A stretch of 64,000 bases of DNA from JBBDWR01 sp040902745 (GCA_040902745.1 JBBDWR010000022.1:6501-70500), one strand, 5' to 3'; positions 24,053 to 32,605 are shown, numbered from the stretch's first letter. Notes: generated by a model from the letters alone, not told the origin. Translations and numbers: made by a program.

Positions 24053-25447
24053 GTGCGGATCCGCATCACACCCGGCTCGCAGATCAGCGGCTTGACCCGT
24101 GTGCCGGGGGACAAGTCGATCGCTCATCGCTGGCTCATCCTTTCCTCGACGGCGAGAGGTCGCAGCCGGCTCCGAGGCCTTCCGGGGTCCCTCGACGTGC
24201 TCTCCACGGCCGAGTGCCTCGCCGCGCTCGTCCCGAAAGCTCGACCTGGACTGCAGGCGTGGACGGACGTTCATCGAGGGAGAGGTCCAGAGCTAGCGAA
24301 GGGTCGAGGTTTCACATGGAACTTGAGCCACGAGAAAAACCCTCCAGCAACCTCGACCCTCGACCTTGAGCTCGAGACTGAGGGCAGAGGCGCCCTGGTC
24401 AAGCCTGCAGATGAACTGGGATGCGGGAATTCCGGGACGACGATACGGCTGCTGTGCGGACTGCTCGCCGCCGCGCCCTTCACCGCGACCCTGTCCGGCG
24501 ATGAAAGCCTCAACCGCCGCCCGATGGAGCGTGTGGCGGAGCCGCTGCGCGTCATGGGCGCATCCGTACTCACGCAAGAGGGGCGCCCACCCATTCAGAT
24601 CGAGGGGTCACCTTCCTTGTCCGGGGTCCGATGGGAGCAATCGGTGCCGAGCGCTCAGGTCAAGTCCGCGATCCTCCTCGCCGGGACCGCTGCGGCCGGC
24701 CGTACCACGGTCGTGGAGCCCGCGGCTACGCGCGACCACACCGAGCGCGCACTCGCAGCGCTCGGGGCTCCGATCGAACGCGACGGCCTCGAGGTATCCA
24801 TCCACCCGTTCCAGCACGGCGGCCTCGAGGGCGAGGTACCCGGTGACCCATCTTCGGCGGCGTTCCTGCTCGCCGCGGCCGCGCTTACCCGATCGCGGTT
24901 GCGGATCGAAGGGGTTGGGTTGAATCCGACACGCACGGGCTTCGTCCGGGTGCTGCAGCGGATGGGGGTGCAGGTCACGACCGAGGTGCTCGAGGAGCGC
25001 TTGGGGGAGCCTGTCGGAACGCTGGAAGTCGTCGAGGGTTCCGCGCTCGTCGGTACCAGCGTGTCCGCCGACGAGTTCCCCCTATTGGTCGACGAGGTCC
25101 CGGTACTCGCCGCGCTCGCTGCGCACGCGAGCGGCCAGACGGTGTTCCGTGGCGCGGGGGAGCTGCGAGTGAAGGAGAGCGACCGTCTCACCGCGATCAT
25201 CCGCGGGCTCGCCGGCCTCGGAGGCCGCGCGGAGATCGACGGAGAGGACCTGGTGATCCCTGGCGGCGGCCTTCCCGGCGGGCTCGCGACCTCCGGGGGA
25301 GACCACAGGATGGGCATGTCGTTCGCGATCGCAGCACTGGGCGCGGACGGCCCCTGCGAGATCGATGGCATCGAGGCCGCGAACGTGTCCTTCCCGGGGT
25401 TCGTGACGACACTCGTCGCACTCGGCGCCGACATCGAGGAGACCTGA
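24053..25447 (+). CDS. aroA: 3-phosphoshikimate 1-carboxyvinyltransferase (EPSP synthase)
   Basis: The 464-residue enzyme of the shikimate pathway has all main motifs: VPGDKSIAHR at residues 17-26, LGCGNSGTTIR around 122-132, ELRVKESDRL and GGDHRMGMSFA. It is longer than the usual roughly 430 residues. Between STAECLAAL (residue 59) and LGCGNSGTT there are about 60 residues where about 38 are normal, including KGRGFTWNLSHEKNPP. That stretch is less GC-rich than its surroundings. GTG 24053 follows GAGGAG. cmk starts right after the stop. Confidence 0.94.
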   Translation: MRIRITPGSQISGLTRVPGDKSIAHRWLILSSTARGRSRLRGLPGSLDVLSTAECLAALVPKARPGLQAWTDVHRGRGPELAKGRGFTWNLSHEKNPPATSTLDLELETEGRGALVKPADELGCGNSGTTIRLLCGLLAAAPFTATLSGDESLNRRPMERVAEPLRVMGASVLTQEGRPPIQIEGSPSLSGVRWEQSVPSAQVKSAILLAGTAAAGRTTVVEPAATRDHTERALAALGAPIERDGLEVSIHPFQHGGLEGEVPGDPSSAAFLLAAAALTRSRLRIEGVGLNPTRTGFVRVLQRMGVQVTTEVLEERLGEPVGTLEVVEGSALVGTSVSADEFPLLVDEVPVLAALAAHASGQTVFRGAGELRVKESDRLTAIIRGLAGLGGRAEIDGEDLVIPGGGLPGGLATSGGDHRMGMSFAIAALGADGPCEIDGIEAANVSFPGFVTTLVALGADIEET

Positions 25448-25448
25448 G

Positions 25449-26108
25449 ATGGCGATCGTGGTCGCGATCGACGGGGCCGCGGGTTCCGGGAAGAGCACGC
25501 TGGCACGCTCCTTGGCCCGGGTCCTTGATGTCGCCTACGTGAACACCGGGGTGATGTACCGAGCGCTCGCCAGGGCCGCTCTACGAGATGCGGTGGAGCC
25601 GAGCGACGCGGAGGATCTCGCACGCGTCGCAGCCTCGCTTCGATTCGCCCTGAGTGATGACCCCCGGATGGGTATCGAGGTGGACGGTTCGCTCCCGGGA
25701 CCCGAGCTCGAAACACCGGAGGTGGAGGCCATCGTGTCTCAGGTGGCCCGCCACGCGGCCGTTCGGAGCGTGCTCGTACGTCGGCAGCGCGATCTCGGTG
25801 GTGAGGGAGGAGTGGTCGAGGGTCGAGACATCGGCACCGTGGTGTTCCCCGATGCTCCCGTGAAGCTGTATCTGACAGCCGACCCCGAACGTCGGGCCCA
25901 ACGGCGAGCGGCCGAGCGCCGAGCGGAAGCCGACGCGGCGACCATCTCCGAAGGGCTGCAGATGCGAGACGCGAAGGATGCGCGCACCAACCCGTTCGAG
26001 CCCGCGCCGGACGCCGCCGTGATCGATGCGACCGACCTGACGATCGATCAGGTCCGTGAGCGGGCGCTCGACGTGATCCGCGAACGCCTTCCCGGGGCGG
26101 GTGTATGA
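25449..26108 (+). CDS. cmk: cytidylate kinase
   Basis: The 219-residue NMP kinase phosphorylates CMP and dCMP. The P-loop is IDGAAGSGKST at residues 8-18, followed by VNTGVMYRALA. The middle carries VVEGRDIGTVVFPDAPVKLYLTA-type CMP and lid motifs, and the C-terminal part the arginine-rich ERRAQRRAAERR lid. It overlaps der as ATGA, and the cmk-der pair is conserved. Confidence 0.96.
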   Translation: MAIVVAIDGAAGSGKSTLARSLARVLDVAYVNTGVMYRALARAALRDAVEPSDAEDLARVAASLRFALSDDPRMGIEVDGSLPGPELETPEVEAIVSQVARHAAVRSVLVRRQRDLGGEGGVVEGRDIGTVVFPDAPVKLYLTADPERRAQRRAAERRAEADAATISEGLQMRDAKDARTNPFEPAPDAAVIDATDLTIDQVRERALDVIRERLPGAGV

Positions 26109-27406
26109 GCCGCGTGCCGCGCGTGGCCATCGTCGGTCGGCAGAACGTCGGCAAGTCGACGTTGATCAACCGGCTCTTCGGGAGACGTGAAGCGATCGCA
26201 CACGAACAACCGGGCGTGACCCGAGATCGCATCGAGCTCGAGACGACCTGGAGGGGCCGGCGGGTCGACCTGATCGATACCGGCGGCTACGCGCACCGAG
26301 CAGGCGGGATCGAGAAGCTGGTCGCGTCCCAAGCCGAGCGCGCCGCTGAGGGATCCGACCTCGTGCTGCTCGTGGTAGATGGTCCCGCCGGCATCCAGGA
26401 GGAGGACGCGATGCTTGCGCGACGTCTCCGCAAGAGCACCACGCCGGTGCTCGTCGTCGCGAACAAGGTCGATGACGAACGCGGTGAGCGGGAGATCGAC
26501 GCGTTCCTGCGGCTCGGACTCGGCGAAGCCGTCGCGGTGTCCGCCCTGCACGGCCGCGCCAGCGGGGACCTGCTCGACCGCATCGTCGCGGTGCTTCCGG
26601 ACGCGCCGGAGGATGCGACCGAGGACGATACGACGCCGGAGCCGAGGTTCGCGCTGGTCGGCCGTCCCAACGTCGGGAAGTCCTCGCTATTCAACCGCCT
26701 GGTCGGCGAGGAACGCTCGGTCGTGTTCGAGGAGGCGGGAACGACGCGCGACGCGGTTGACGCCGTTGTTCCGTGGCCGGACGGGCCGGTGCGGTTCGTG
26801 GACACGGCGGGCCTGCGCCGTACGTCTCGTCAACAGGGGGTCGACTATTACAGCGCGCTGCGAACCCAGCAGGCGATCGAGCGCTCGCACGTCGTGGTGC
26901 TGGTGATCGACGCTGCGGACGGCTTGACCTCCGAAGACAAGCGGATCGCGAACCGCGTGATCGAGTTCGGGCGCGGACTCGTGGTCGTCGCGAACAAGTG
27001 GGACCTGGTCGAGAACAAGGAGGCCGCGTATCGGGATCTGAGCGAGTACGTGACCCCGTTCGCCCGCGCGAGTGTGGTTCGCAGCTCGGCGATCCGCGGA
27101 ACCGGCGTGAAACGTCTTCCGGCCGTGTTGCTCGACCTGCATGAGCGGTGGATGTCCAGGGCCTCGACGAACGCCGTCAACAAGGTGCTCATCGCCGCCC
27201 AGGAAGAGCGGCCGGCTCCCCGCGGGATCGGGACGTTCCGCTACGGGACCCAGGTGTCGTCGGCCCCGCCGTCGTTCGTCCTGTTCGGAGGCAAGGTCCC
27301 GAATCCGACGTACCAGCGCTACCTGGAGAATCGGCTGCGGACCCGGTTCTCTCTCGAGGGTGTCCCGATCCGGCTCACCTTTCGACCGAAGCGCAAGCGG
27401 GGCTGA
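26105..27406 (+). CDS. der: ribosome biogenesis GTPase Der (EngA)
   Basis: The 433-residue protein has two tandem GTPase domains, with P-loops GRQNVGKST near residue 11 and GRPNVGKSS near 184. Each has DTGG or DTAG and NKxD motifs. A C-terminal KH-like domain ends KRKRG. Der is needed for assembly of the 50S subunit. It is coupled to cmk by ATGA. It ends the aroH-tyrA-aroA-cmk-der run. Confidence 0.96.
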   Translation: MSRVPRVAIVGRQNVGKSTLINRLFGRREAIAHEQPGVTRDRIELETTWRGRRVDLIDTGGYAHRAGGIEKLVASQAERAAEGSDLVLLVVDGPAGIQEEDAMLARRLRKSTTPVLVVANKVDDERGEREIDAFLRLGLGEAVAVSALHGRASGDLLDRIVAVLPDAPEDATEDDTTPEPRFALVGRPNVGKSSLFNRLVGEERSVVFEEAGTTRDAVDAVVPWPDGPVRFVDTAGLRRTSRQQGVDYYSALRTQQAIERSHVVVLVIDAADGLTSEDKRIANRVIEFGRGLVVVANKWDLVENKEAAYRDLSEYVTPFARASVVRSSAIRGTGVKRLPAVLLDLHERWMSRASTNAVNKVLIAAQEERPAPRGIGTFRYGTQVSSAPPSFVLFGGKVPNPTYQRYLENRLRTRFSLEGVPIRLTFRPKRKRG

Positions 27407-27452
27407 CCGGGCCAGAGCCGACGGAACCTTCCGCGTGGGACAATCCGCGGAA

Positions 27453-27529
27453 CGGGACGTGGCGCAGTCTGGTAGCGCACTGGTCTGGGGGACCAGGGGT
27501 CGCGGGTTCGAATCCCGCCGTCCCGACCA
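27453..27529 (+). tRNA. tRNA-Pro (anticodon GGG)
   Basis: A 77-base cloverleaf is readable by eye. The 7-bp acceptor stem is CGGGACG with CGTCCCG, the D arm contains AGTCTGGTAG, and the anticodon stem CTGGT/ACCAG encloses CTGGGGG, giving anticodon GGG. The T arm contains GGTTCGAATCC, the discriminator is A, and CCA is encoded at 27527-27529. It reads proline CCC (and CCU) codons. Confidence 0.95.
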
Positions 27530-27590
27530 TCTGGGTGGCGTCGGGTCCGGCATCCTGCTGGTTCGCGGCCTTCCCGGCGAGTGGCGATGA

Positions 27591-27596
27591 TAGGTT
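27591..27596 (+). promoter_or_regulatory. -10 hexamer of pgsA (leaderless type)
   Basis: TAGGTT lies 10 bases before the ATG at 27607. Confidence 0.35.
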
Positions 27597-27606
27597 GCTC
27601 CACCGG

Positions 27607-28191
27607 ATGGCCACCGACCACGACGCCGTGTTCACCCTCCCGAACGTGATCTCCGCGATCAGGATCGCCTTGATCCCCGCGTTCGTGTACCTGCTCCTGC
27701 AGCCGGGGAAGGAGGCCGCCGGCCTCATCCTGTTCGGCCTCGTGGTCTCGACCGACTGGGTCGACGGGTACATCGCTCGTCGAACGGACTCGGTGTCGGA
27801 CCTCGGCAAGCTCCTGGACCCGATCGCCGACAGGCTCGCGATCGGTGCGGGCCTGATCACACTGGTCCTCGCCGACGTATTCCCGCTATGGGCGGCGCTC
27901 CTGATCATCGTGCGCGACGTCGCGGTCTTCATCGCGGGGCTCGTACTTCTGACGAGGTCGAAGGTTCGGATCGACGTCCGGTACCTCGGCAAGATCGCGA
28001 CCTTCGGTTTGATGACCTCGGTCCCGTGGATCGCTTGGGGGAACTTCGGCTTGCCCCTGGCCGAGGCGGCCAAGGCGCTCGGCTGGATCGTGTTCGCGGT
28101 CGCGATCGTGGAGTACTACATCGCCACCTTCTTGTATGCCAGGGACGTGCGCCAGGCCCTGCGGCGTCGCGGTACCCTCGACGCCGCGTGA
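27607..28191 (+). CDS. pgsA: CDP-alcohol phosphatidyltransferase (PgsA-like)
   Basis: The 194-residue integral membrane enzyme shows the family signature: WVDGYIARR, then GKLLDPIADR 8 residues later (DG..AR, G...D...D). It has about five membrane helices. By length and gene context it is most likely phosphatidylglycerophosphate synthase, but cardiolipin or phosphatidylinositol-type products cannot be excluded. ATG 27607 is 78 bases after the tRNA. Confidence 0.85.
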   Translation: MATDHDAVFTLPNVISAIRIALIPAFVYLLLQPGKEAAGLILFGLVVSTDWVDGYIARRTDSVSDLGKLLDPIADRLAIGAGLITLVLADVFPLWAALLIIVRDVAVFIAGLVLLTRSKVRIDVRYLGKIATFGLMTSVPWIAWGNFGLPLAEAAKALGWIVFAVAIVEYYIATFLYARDVRQALRRRGTLDAA

Positions 28192-28240
28192 CGGTCGATC
28201 GACCGCACGCATCGCCGGAGCACCCAGGAGCGTGAACGCC

Positions 28241-28633
28241 ATGGACTTCCCAGCGGACCTCAGATACACGAAGGAACACGAGTGGGTGCGGGAGGAGGGA
28301 GCGCTCCTGCGTGTCGGCATCAGCGACTTCGCCCAGGACGCGTTGGGCGACGTCGTCTATGTGGACCTCCCAGACGTCGGATCGACGGTGACGGCCGGCC
28401 GGCCGATGGGTGAGGTCGAGTCGACCAAGTCCGTGTCCGACGTTTACAGCCCCGTGAGCGGAACGGTGAAGGAACGCAACCCCGCCGTTGACGCGCGTCC
28501 GGAGCTCGTGAACGAGTCTCCCTACGGAGAGGGCTGGCTCGTAGTGATCGAGCCGGCGGACGCCGGTGCCTCAGCAGCGCTCCTCGACGCGGAGGGGTAC
28601 GAGACCCACGTTCGGGAGTCCGAAAGAACTTGA
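28241..28633 (+). CDS. gcvH: glycine cleavage system H protein
   Basis: The 130-residue lipoyl carrier protein of glycine cleavage shows LRYTKEHEWVR at the start and the lipoylation lysine in GEVESTKSVSDVYSPVSG near residue 64. H protein shuttles the aminomethyl group between P, T and L proteins. ATG 28241 follows CCAGGAG at a somewhat long distance. A GTG 9 bases upstream is possible. gcvPA/gcvPB lie 6 kb downstream, and gcvT is not in the window. Confidence 0.96.
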   Translation: MDFPADLRYTKEHEWVREEGALLRVGISDFAQDALGDVVYVDLPDVGSTVTAGRPMGEVESTKSVSDVYSPVSGTVKERNPAVDARPELVNESPYGEGWLVVIEPADAGASAALLDAEGYETHVRESERT

Positions 28634-28767
28634 TGTTCGACTCCGCCCGATCGCGCCCGATGCCCGGAGATGCGCAGCGTTCGCCCTGGTGCGAGGGGCT
28701 GTTCGGTGTCTCAAGCTCCCGTCGGGGGTAGGGGTCCGCGGAACTCGAACGTTGGGCGCATGTGCCG

Positions 28768-28796
28768 TTGACCCGTCCCTGGACCTACAGTAACGT
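28768..28796 (+). promoter_or_regulatory. promoter of garA
   Basis: TTGACC at 28768-28773 and TAACGT at 28791-28796 are separated by 17 bases. This is the best sigma-70-type promoter in the window. The predicted leader is about 55 bases. Confidence 0.65.
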
Positions 28797-28819
28797 CCGC
28801 TCACGATCGAGGTCGTCCT

Positions 28820-28843
28820 GAAAGGGTCGACCTCGACCCTTTC
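28820..28843 (+). promoter_or_regulatory. perfect hairpin in the garA leader
   Basis: The arms GAAAGGGTCGA (28820-28830) and TCGACCCTTTC (28833-28843) are exact 11-bp inverted repeats. They end 12 bases before the garA ATG, so the structure could affect ribosome access or act as a DNA operator. Confidence 0.6.
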
Positions 28844-28855
28844 GTAGAGGCAGAG

Positions 28856-29332
28856 ATGAGGGGCGACGCGAACGTGTTCTGCACCCGTTGTGGACATCCC
28901 AACAAAGACGACGCGCGGTTCTGCGCGCAGTGCGGAGCTCCGCTGCAGGACGAGACCACCGTGTCCCTGACCCCGGTCGAAGAGGAAGGTGCGGGAGAGG
29001 AAGAGTTCCCCTTCCCGCACGATCAACTGGAGACCGGACAGGCGCTCCTTCTCGTGAAGCGTGGCCCGAACGCCGGATCGACGTTTCTGATCGAGGCCGG
29101 TGAGACAACGGTCGGCCGACTCCCGGAGAGCGATGTTTTTCTCGACGACGTGACGGTATCGAGGTCGCACGCGCGTATCGAACGTCGAGACGGCGCGTTC
29201 TTCGTGAAGGACCTCGGCAGCCTGAACGGTACCTACGTGAACGGGGAGCGCGTCGACGAGACGAAGATGGCTTCCGGTGACGAGATCCAGGTCGGAAAGT
29301 TCAAGCTTGTGTTCTTCGCGGCGGGGGAGTGA
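28856..29332 (+). CDS. garA: GarA/OdhI-like FHA regulator with zinc ribbon
   Basis: The 158-residue protein has an N-terminal zinc ribbon (C9, C12, C23, C26), an ETTV motif at residues 33-36, an acidic linker, and a C-terminal FHA domain (ALLLVKRGPNAGSTF, TVGRLPESDVFLDDVTVSRS, SLNGTYVNG). In mycobacteria GarA is phosphorylated on the ETTS threonines by PknB/PknG. The unphosphorylated form inhibits 2-oxoglutarate dehydrogenase and glutamate dehydrogenase. The conserved ETT and the gcvH-garA-merR order support the same role. The zinc ribbon is an addition not found in M. tuberculosis GarA. Confidence 0.9.
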   Translation: MRGDANVFCTRCGHPNKDDARFCAQCGAPLQDETTVSLTPVEEEGAGEEEFPFPHDQLETGQALLLVKRGPNAGSTFLIEAGETTVGRLPESDVFLDDVTVSRSHARIERRDGAFFVKDLGSLNGTYVNGERVDETKMASGDEIQVGKFKLVFFAAGE

Positions 29333-29342
29333 TCGCAGGCAG

Positions 29343-30077
29343 ATGGCGACAACGCGCAAGTATCAATCGATCGGCGAGGTCCTCGTGGCCGTCAAGACGG
29401 AGTTCCCGGACATCACGATCTCCAAGATCCGCTTCCTCGAGTCCGAGGGATTGATCGAACCCGAGCGCACGCCGTCCGGTTACCGCAAGTTCTACGAGCA
29501 GGACGTAGAACGCCTGCGCCACATCCTGAAGATGCAACGGGACGAATACCTGCCACTGAAAGTGATCAAGGAACGGCTCGCGAAGCAGGATGCTGGCGAG
29601 GCGATCGATGCCGAGGGCAACGCGGTCGCCGCACCACCCGAAGAGGCGGCGCTCGACGACGGAACCGACGACGAGATCGCGCAGCCCGCGACCGGACTGC
29701 AGATGTCGATCGAGGAGATGTCATCGGCCACCGGGGTGGAGCGCGAACGGATCCTCGAACTCGAGCAATACGGCCTGGTGCGCGCGCACGGACCGGAATC
29801 CGCTCGCTTCTACGACGGCGACGACTACATCGTCCTGTCGATCCTGCGCGACATGTTCCAGTACGGCATCGAACCCCGGCACCTCGGGATGTACAAGAAC
29901 TTCGAGGAGCGCGAGGCGTCTTTCTTCGAAACGATCGTGATGCCGTCGCTGCGCCAACGTAATCCGGACGCGCGTCGCGCCGCGGTGGACACGCTCAACG
30001 ACCTCTCCAAGATCTCCCGAAAACTCAAAGCCGCCCTGCTTCGGGTGAATCTGCGCGAGTACCTGCACGACGGCTGA
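29343..30077 (+). CDS. MerR family regulator (FtsR/Rv1828-like)
   Basis: The 244-residue protein has a MerR winged helix near the N-terminus (SIGEVLVAVKTEFPDITISK, then GLIEPERTPSGYRKFYEQDV), an acidic linker, and a second MerR-like helical region (SIEEMSSATGVERERILELE). This matches Rv1828/FtsR, a transcriptional activator of ftsZ in corynebacteria. Target genes here are unknown. It starts 10 bases after garA and probably shares its transcript. Confidence 0.88.
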   Translation: MATTRKYQSIGEVLVAVKTEFPDITISKIRFLESEGLIEPERTPSGYRKFYEQDVERLRHILKMQRDEYLPLKVIKERLAKQDAGEAIDAEGNAVAAPPEEAALDDGTDDEIAQPATGLQMSIEEMSSATGVERERILELEQYGLVRAHGPESARFYDGDDYIVLSILRDMFQYGIEPRHLGMYKNFEEREASFFETIVMPSLRQRNPDARRAAVDTLNDLSKISRKLKAALLRVNLREYLHDG

Positions 30078-30098
30078 CCCTCGTTCCCGCACACGGTC

Positions 30099-30137
30099 AA
30101 GCGCCGGAGCCGACCCTTCCCCTCGGCTCCGGCGCTT
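30099..30137 (+). terminator. terminator hairpin after merR
   Basis: A perfect 15-bp inverted repeat (AAGCGCCGGAGCCGA and TCGGCTCCGGCGCTT) with a 9-base loop lies 22 bases after the merR stop. There is no T-run, as is common in high-GC Actinobacteria. Confidence 0.7.
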
Positions 30138-30153
30138 CGGCCGATCCGGCCCG

Positions 30154-30159
30154 TACGAT
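30154..30159 (+). promoter_or_regulatory. -10 hexamer of carboxypeptidase gene (leaderless type)
   Basis: TACGAT lies 6 bases before the ATG at 30166. Confidence 0.5.
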
Positions 30160-30165
30160 GCTGCG

Positions 30166-31473
30166 ATGGGTCCGAGCCGCTCCGTGCACCGTCATCGGCG
30201 ACCGCCTTCGCCCGCCCGAGCGCGGGTCGCGGTGGGATCGCTCGCGGCGGTCGTGGCCCTCCTGGTCGCCGGACTGGCTCCCACAGGCGCCGGAGCGGTC
30301 GAGGTTCCGCCACCGACGCCGGTGGACGGCAAGCCGTCTCCGTTCGTCACGGATCTGCAAACCCCGGAGCCGTCGCCCCGTGCGCCGAGCATCAGGGCCC
30401 CCGTCGGCGTGTTGGCCGACCTCGACTCCGGACAGGTGCTGTTCTCGAAGGGGTTAAACGATCAGCGCCCGATCGCGAGCGTCACGAAGCTGATGACCGT
30501 GCTCGTCGCAATCGATCGCGCCGATCTCGATGACGTCGTTACGATCGGCCCGAACGCGTCACCACGGGTCAGCGGGTACCACGGGTCCGAGATCGACCTG
30601 CGAGTGGGGGAACAACTCACCGTGGAGCAGCTCGTAACCGCGGCCCTGATCCAATCGGCGAACGACGCGGCCGTGGCACTCGCCGAGTACGTCGGCGGTT
30701 CCGTGCAGCGATTCGTCGCGATGATGAACGCCAAAGCCAGGCGGCTCGGGATGCGGGACACACGATTCGCCTCCGCGAGCGGACTCGAGGACTCTGGCCG
30801 ATCGACCGCAAGTGATCTCTTGGTCCTCGCCAGCGAGGTGATGCAGATCGATGCCGTCGCTCGGATCGTTGCCACGAAGTTCGCGCAGATCCCCGCGCCC
30901 GATGGCAAGCCGAGGGAGATACAGAACCGCAACGTGCTGCTGTGGTTGTACCCGGGTGCGATCGGCATCAAGACCGGCTACACGACGGGCGCGCGTTTCT
31001 GCCTCGTGGGCGCGGCGGAACGCGACGGCCTCCGGCTGGCCACCGTGGTCTTGGGAGCGCCGACGCCGGAGGGACAATTCAGCGACTCTGCAGCGTTGCT
31101 GAACTATGGCTTCGCCGCGTTCGAACGACACACGTTCGTGGAGGATGGCCAACCGCTCGGCTCACTGCAGATCCCCGGGGGGGCAGTATCAGGCTCATCG
31201 GCGGGGAGTCTCGAGGCGTTGGTTCCGACGGCACAGGCCGATGCTGCGACGCAGCGCTTCATTGCGGCTCCCGATGCGGCGTTCCCGCCGGCGCCCGGCG
31301 AACAGATCGGCGCTCTCCTCATCGAATCGGGCCGCTTGGATCTCGGGGAGGTGCCCGTGATCGCCGCGGACGTTCCGCCACCACCGCCGGCGATGCAGGG
31401 GCCGTGGTGGCGTCGCACGCTGACCTCGCTTACCGACGCGACCGGCGACCTGGCCCGGGGGCTTCTCACCTGA
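30166..31473 (+). CDS. D-alanyl-D-alanine carboxypeptidase (penicillin-binding protein)
   Basis: The 435-residue secreted S11 peptidase trims the terminal D-alanine of peptidoglycan stems. It has an arginine-rich N-terminus with a membrane helix at residues 20-44 (signal peptide ending in AGA), SVTKLM for the SxxK nucleophile, SAN for the SxN motif, and KTGYTTGA for the KTG motif. The C-terminal region after about residue 330 is proline-rich and ends in an amphipathic helix. It is probably transcribed from its own leaderless promoter. Confidence 0.93.
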   Translation: MGPSRSVHRHRRPPSPARARVAVGSLAAVVALLVAGLAPTGAGAVEVPPPTPVDGKPSPFVTDLQTPEPSPRAPSIRAPVGVLADLDSGQVLFSKGLNDQRPIASVTKLMTVLVAIDRADLDDVVTIGPNASPRVSGYHGSEIDLRVGEQLTVEQLVTAALIQSANDAAVALAEYVGGSVQRFVAMMNAKARRLGMRDTRFASASGLEDSGRSTASDLLVLASEVMQIDAVARIVATKFAQIPAPDGKPREIQNRNVLLWLYPGAIGIKTGYTTGARFCLVGAAERDGLRLATVVLGAPTPEGQFSDSAALLNYGFAAFERHTFVEDGQPLGSLQIPGGAVSGSSAGSLEALVPTAQADAATQRFIAAPDAAFPPAPGEQIGALLIESGRLDLGEVPVIAADVPPPPPAMQGPWWRRTLTSLTDATGDLARGLLT

Positions 31474-31482
31474 CCTGCGGAC

Positions 31483-31488
31483 TACGAT
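31483..31488 (+). promoter_or_regulatory. -10 hexamer of hpt (leaderless type)
   Basis: TACGAT lies 7 bases before ATG 31496. It contains the alternative ATG 31487, which argues against that start. Confidence 0.5.
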
Positions 31489-31495
31489 GACCGGC

Positions 31496-32089
31496 ATGCC
31501 GAAGATCGCCAGCACGCTGTTTGCGCGCAACGAGGTCCAGCGACGGGTGGGGGAGCTCGGACGGGAGATCGCTGCGGAGTTCGACGGTCGCGACCCCATC
31601 CTCGTGTCGGTACTCAAGGGGGGCACGATCTTCCTGGCCGACTTGATGCGCGCGGTCGGGGCGTCGCTGGAGGTCGACTTCCTGTCGATCTCGGGATTCG
31701 GGGACGTGGACGAGTCGCTCGGCCGCGTGAAGATCCTCAAGGACCTCGACTCCGACATCGCGGGTCGCGATGTGATCCTGGTCGAGGACATCGTCGATAC
31801 GGGGCTGACACTCTCGTACCTGTTGTCCACGTTGACCGCACGCGACCCCGGATCCGTGACGGTCTGCACACTCTTAGACAAGTCCGTGCGTCGCATCGCG
31901 CCCGTGGAAGTTCGCTGGGTCGGCTTCGATTGCCCTGATCGCTTCGTGGTCGGTTACGGATTGGATTTTCGTCAGCGGTACCGCAACCTGCCGGACGTGC
32001 TCGCGATAGAGGATATGAGTGCGCTGCAAGCAGATCCGGACGCTCTGCTCCCGTTGCTCGAGACGCTCGACGACGGCGGCGGAGCATAG
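31496..32089 (+). CDS. hpt: hypoxanthine phosphoribosyltransferase
   Basis: The 197-residue purine salvage enzyme shows VSVLKGGTIFLADLMR, the PRPP-binding loop VILVEDIVDTGLTLSYL, and the purine-binding CPDRFVVGYGLDF. I chose ATG 31496 over ATG 31487 because 31487 lies inside the -10-like TACGAT. It sits between the carboxypeptidase and DUF151 genes, each of which has the same promoter arrangement. Confidence 0.95.
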   Translation: MPKIASTLFARNEVQRRVGELGREIAAEFDGRDPILVSVLKGGTIFLADLMRAVGASLEVDFLSISGFGDVDESLGRVKILKDLDSDIAGRDVILVEDIVDTGLTLSYLLSTLTARDPGSVTVCTLLDKSVRRIAPVEVRWVGFDCPDRFVVGYGLDFRQRYRNLPDVLAIEDMSALQADPDALLPLLETLDDGGGA

Positions 32090-32124
32090 GTTGTCGGAGG
32101 CAACTATGAGGGGGTACGGTCGCC

Positions 32125-32130
32125 TACGAT
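32125..32130 (+). promoter_or_regulatory. -10 hexamer of DUF151 gene (leaderless type)
   Basis: TACGAT lies 7 bases before ATG 32138 and overlaps the alternative ATG 32129, exactly as at hpt. Confidence 0.5.
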
Positions 32131-32137
32131 GATCGAG

Positions 32138-32605
32138 ATGGACCTCGCCGGCGTCCGCGTAGAGCTGCCCACGAACCAACCGATCGTGCTGTTGAAGGAG
32201 CGAGCTGGCGAACGGTACCTCCCGATCTGGATCGGTGCGTCCGAAGCCGCGGCGATCGCGCTGTCGCTGCAGGGGGTCGTGACGCCCCGTCCGATGACGC
32301 ATGATCTGATGAAGGACATGCTCGACGAGCTTGCTGTCGGGGTGAGCAAGATCCTGATCACCGAGCTTCGAGAGGGAACCTTCTACGCGACGATCGAGAT
32401 GTCGCGCAACGGCTCCAGCTACGAGCTGTCGTCTCGGCCGAGTGACGCGATCGCCCTGGCGGTGCGGCTGTCCGTGCCGATCTTCGCGGCAGAGGATGTG
32501 CTCACGGAGGCGTCGATCTTGATCCCCGACGGTGATGAGGAAGAAGAGGTCGAGAAGTTCCGGGAGTTCCTCGACCAGGTCAACCCGGAGGACTTCCAGG
32601 CTTGA
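32138..32605 (+). CDS. DUF151 (bifunctional nuclease) family protein
   Basis: The 155-residue protein matches the DUF151/BFN family: PIVLLKERAGERYLPIWIG near the start, a RPMTHDLMKDML helix, YELSSRPSDAIALAVR, and an acidic C-terminus. Plant members have DNase and RNase activity. The bacterial role is unknown. M. tuberculosis has a homologue (Rv1829) between the same two merR genes. I chose ATG 32138 because ATG 32129 is part of the -10-like sequence. Confidence 0.9.
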   Translation: MDLAGVRVELPTNQPIVLLKERAGERYLPIWIGASEAAAIALSLQGVVTPRPMTHDLMKDMLDELAVGVSKILITELREGTFYATIEMSRNGSSYELSSRPSDAIALAVRLSVPIFAAEDVLTEASILIPDGDEEEEVEKFREFLDQVNPEDFQA

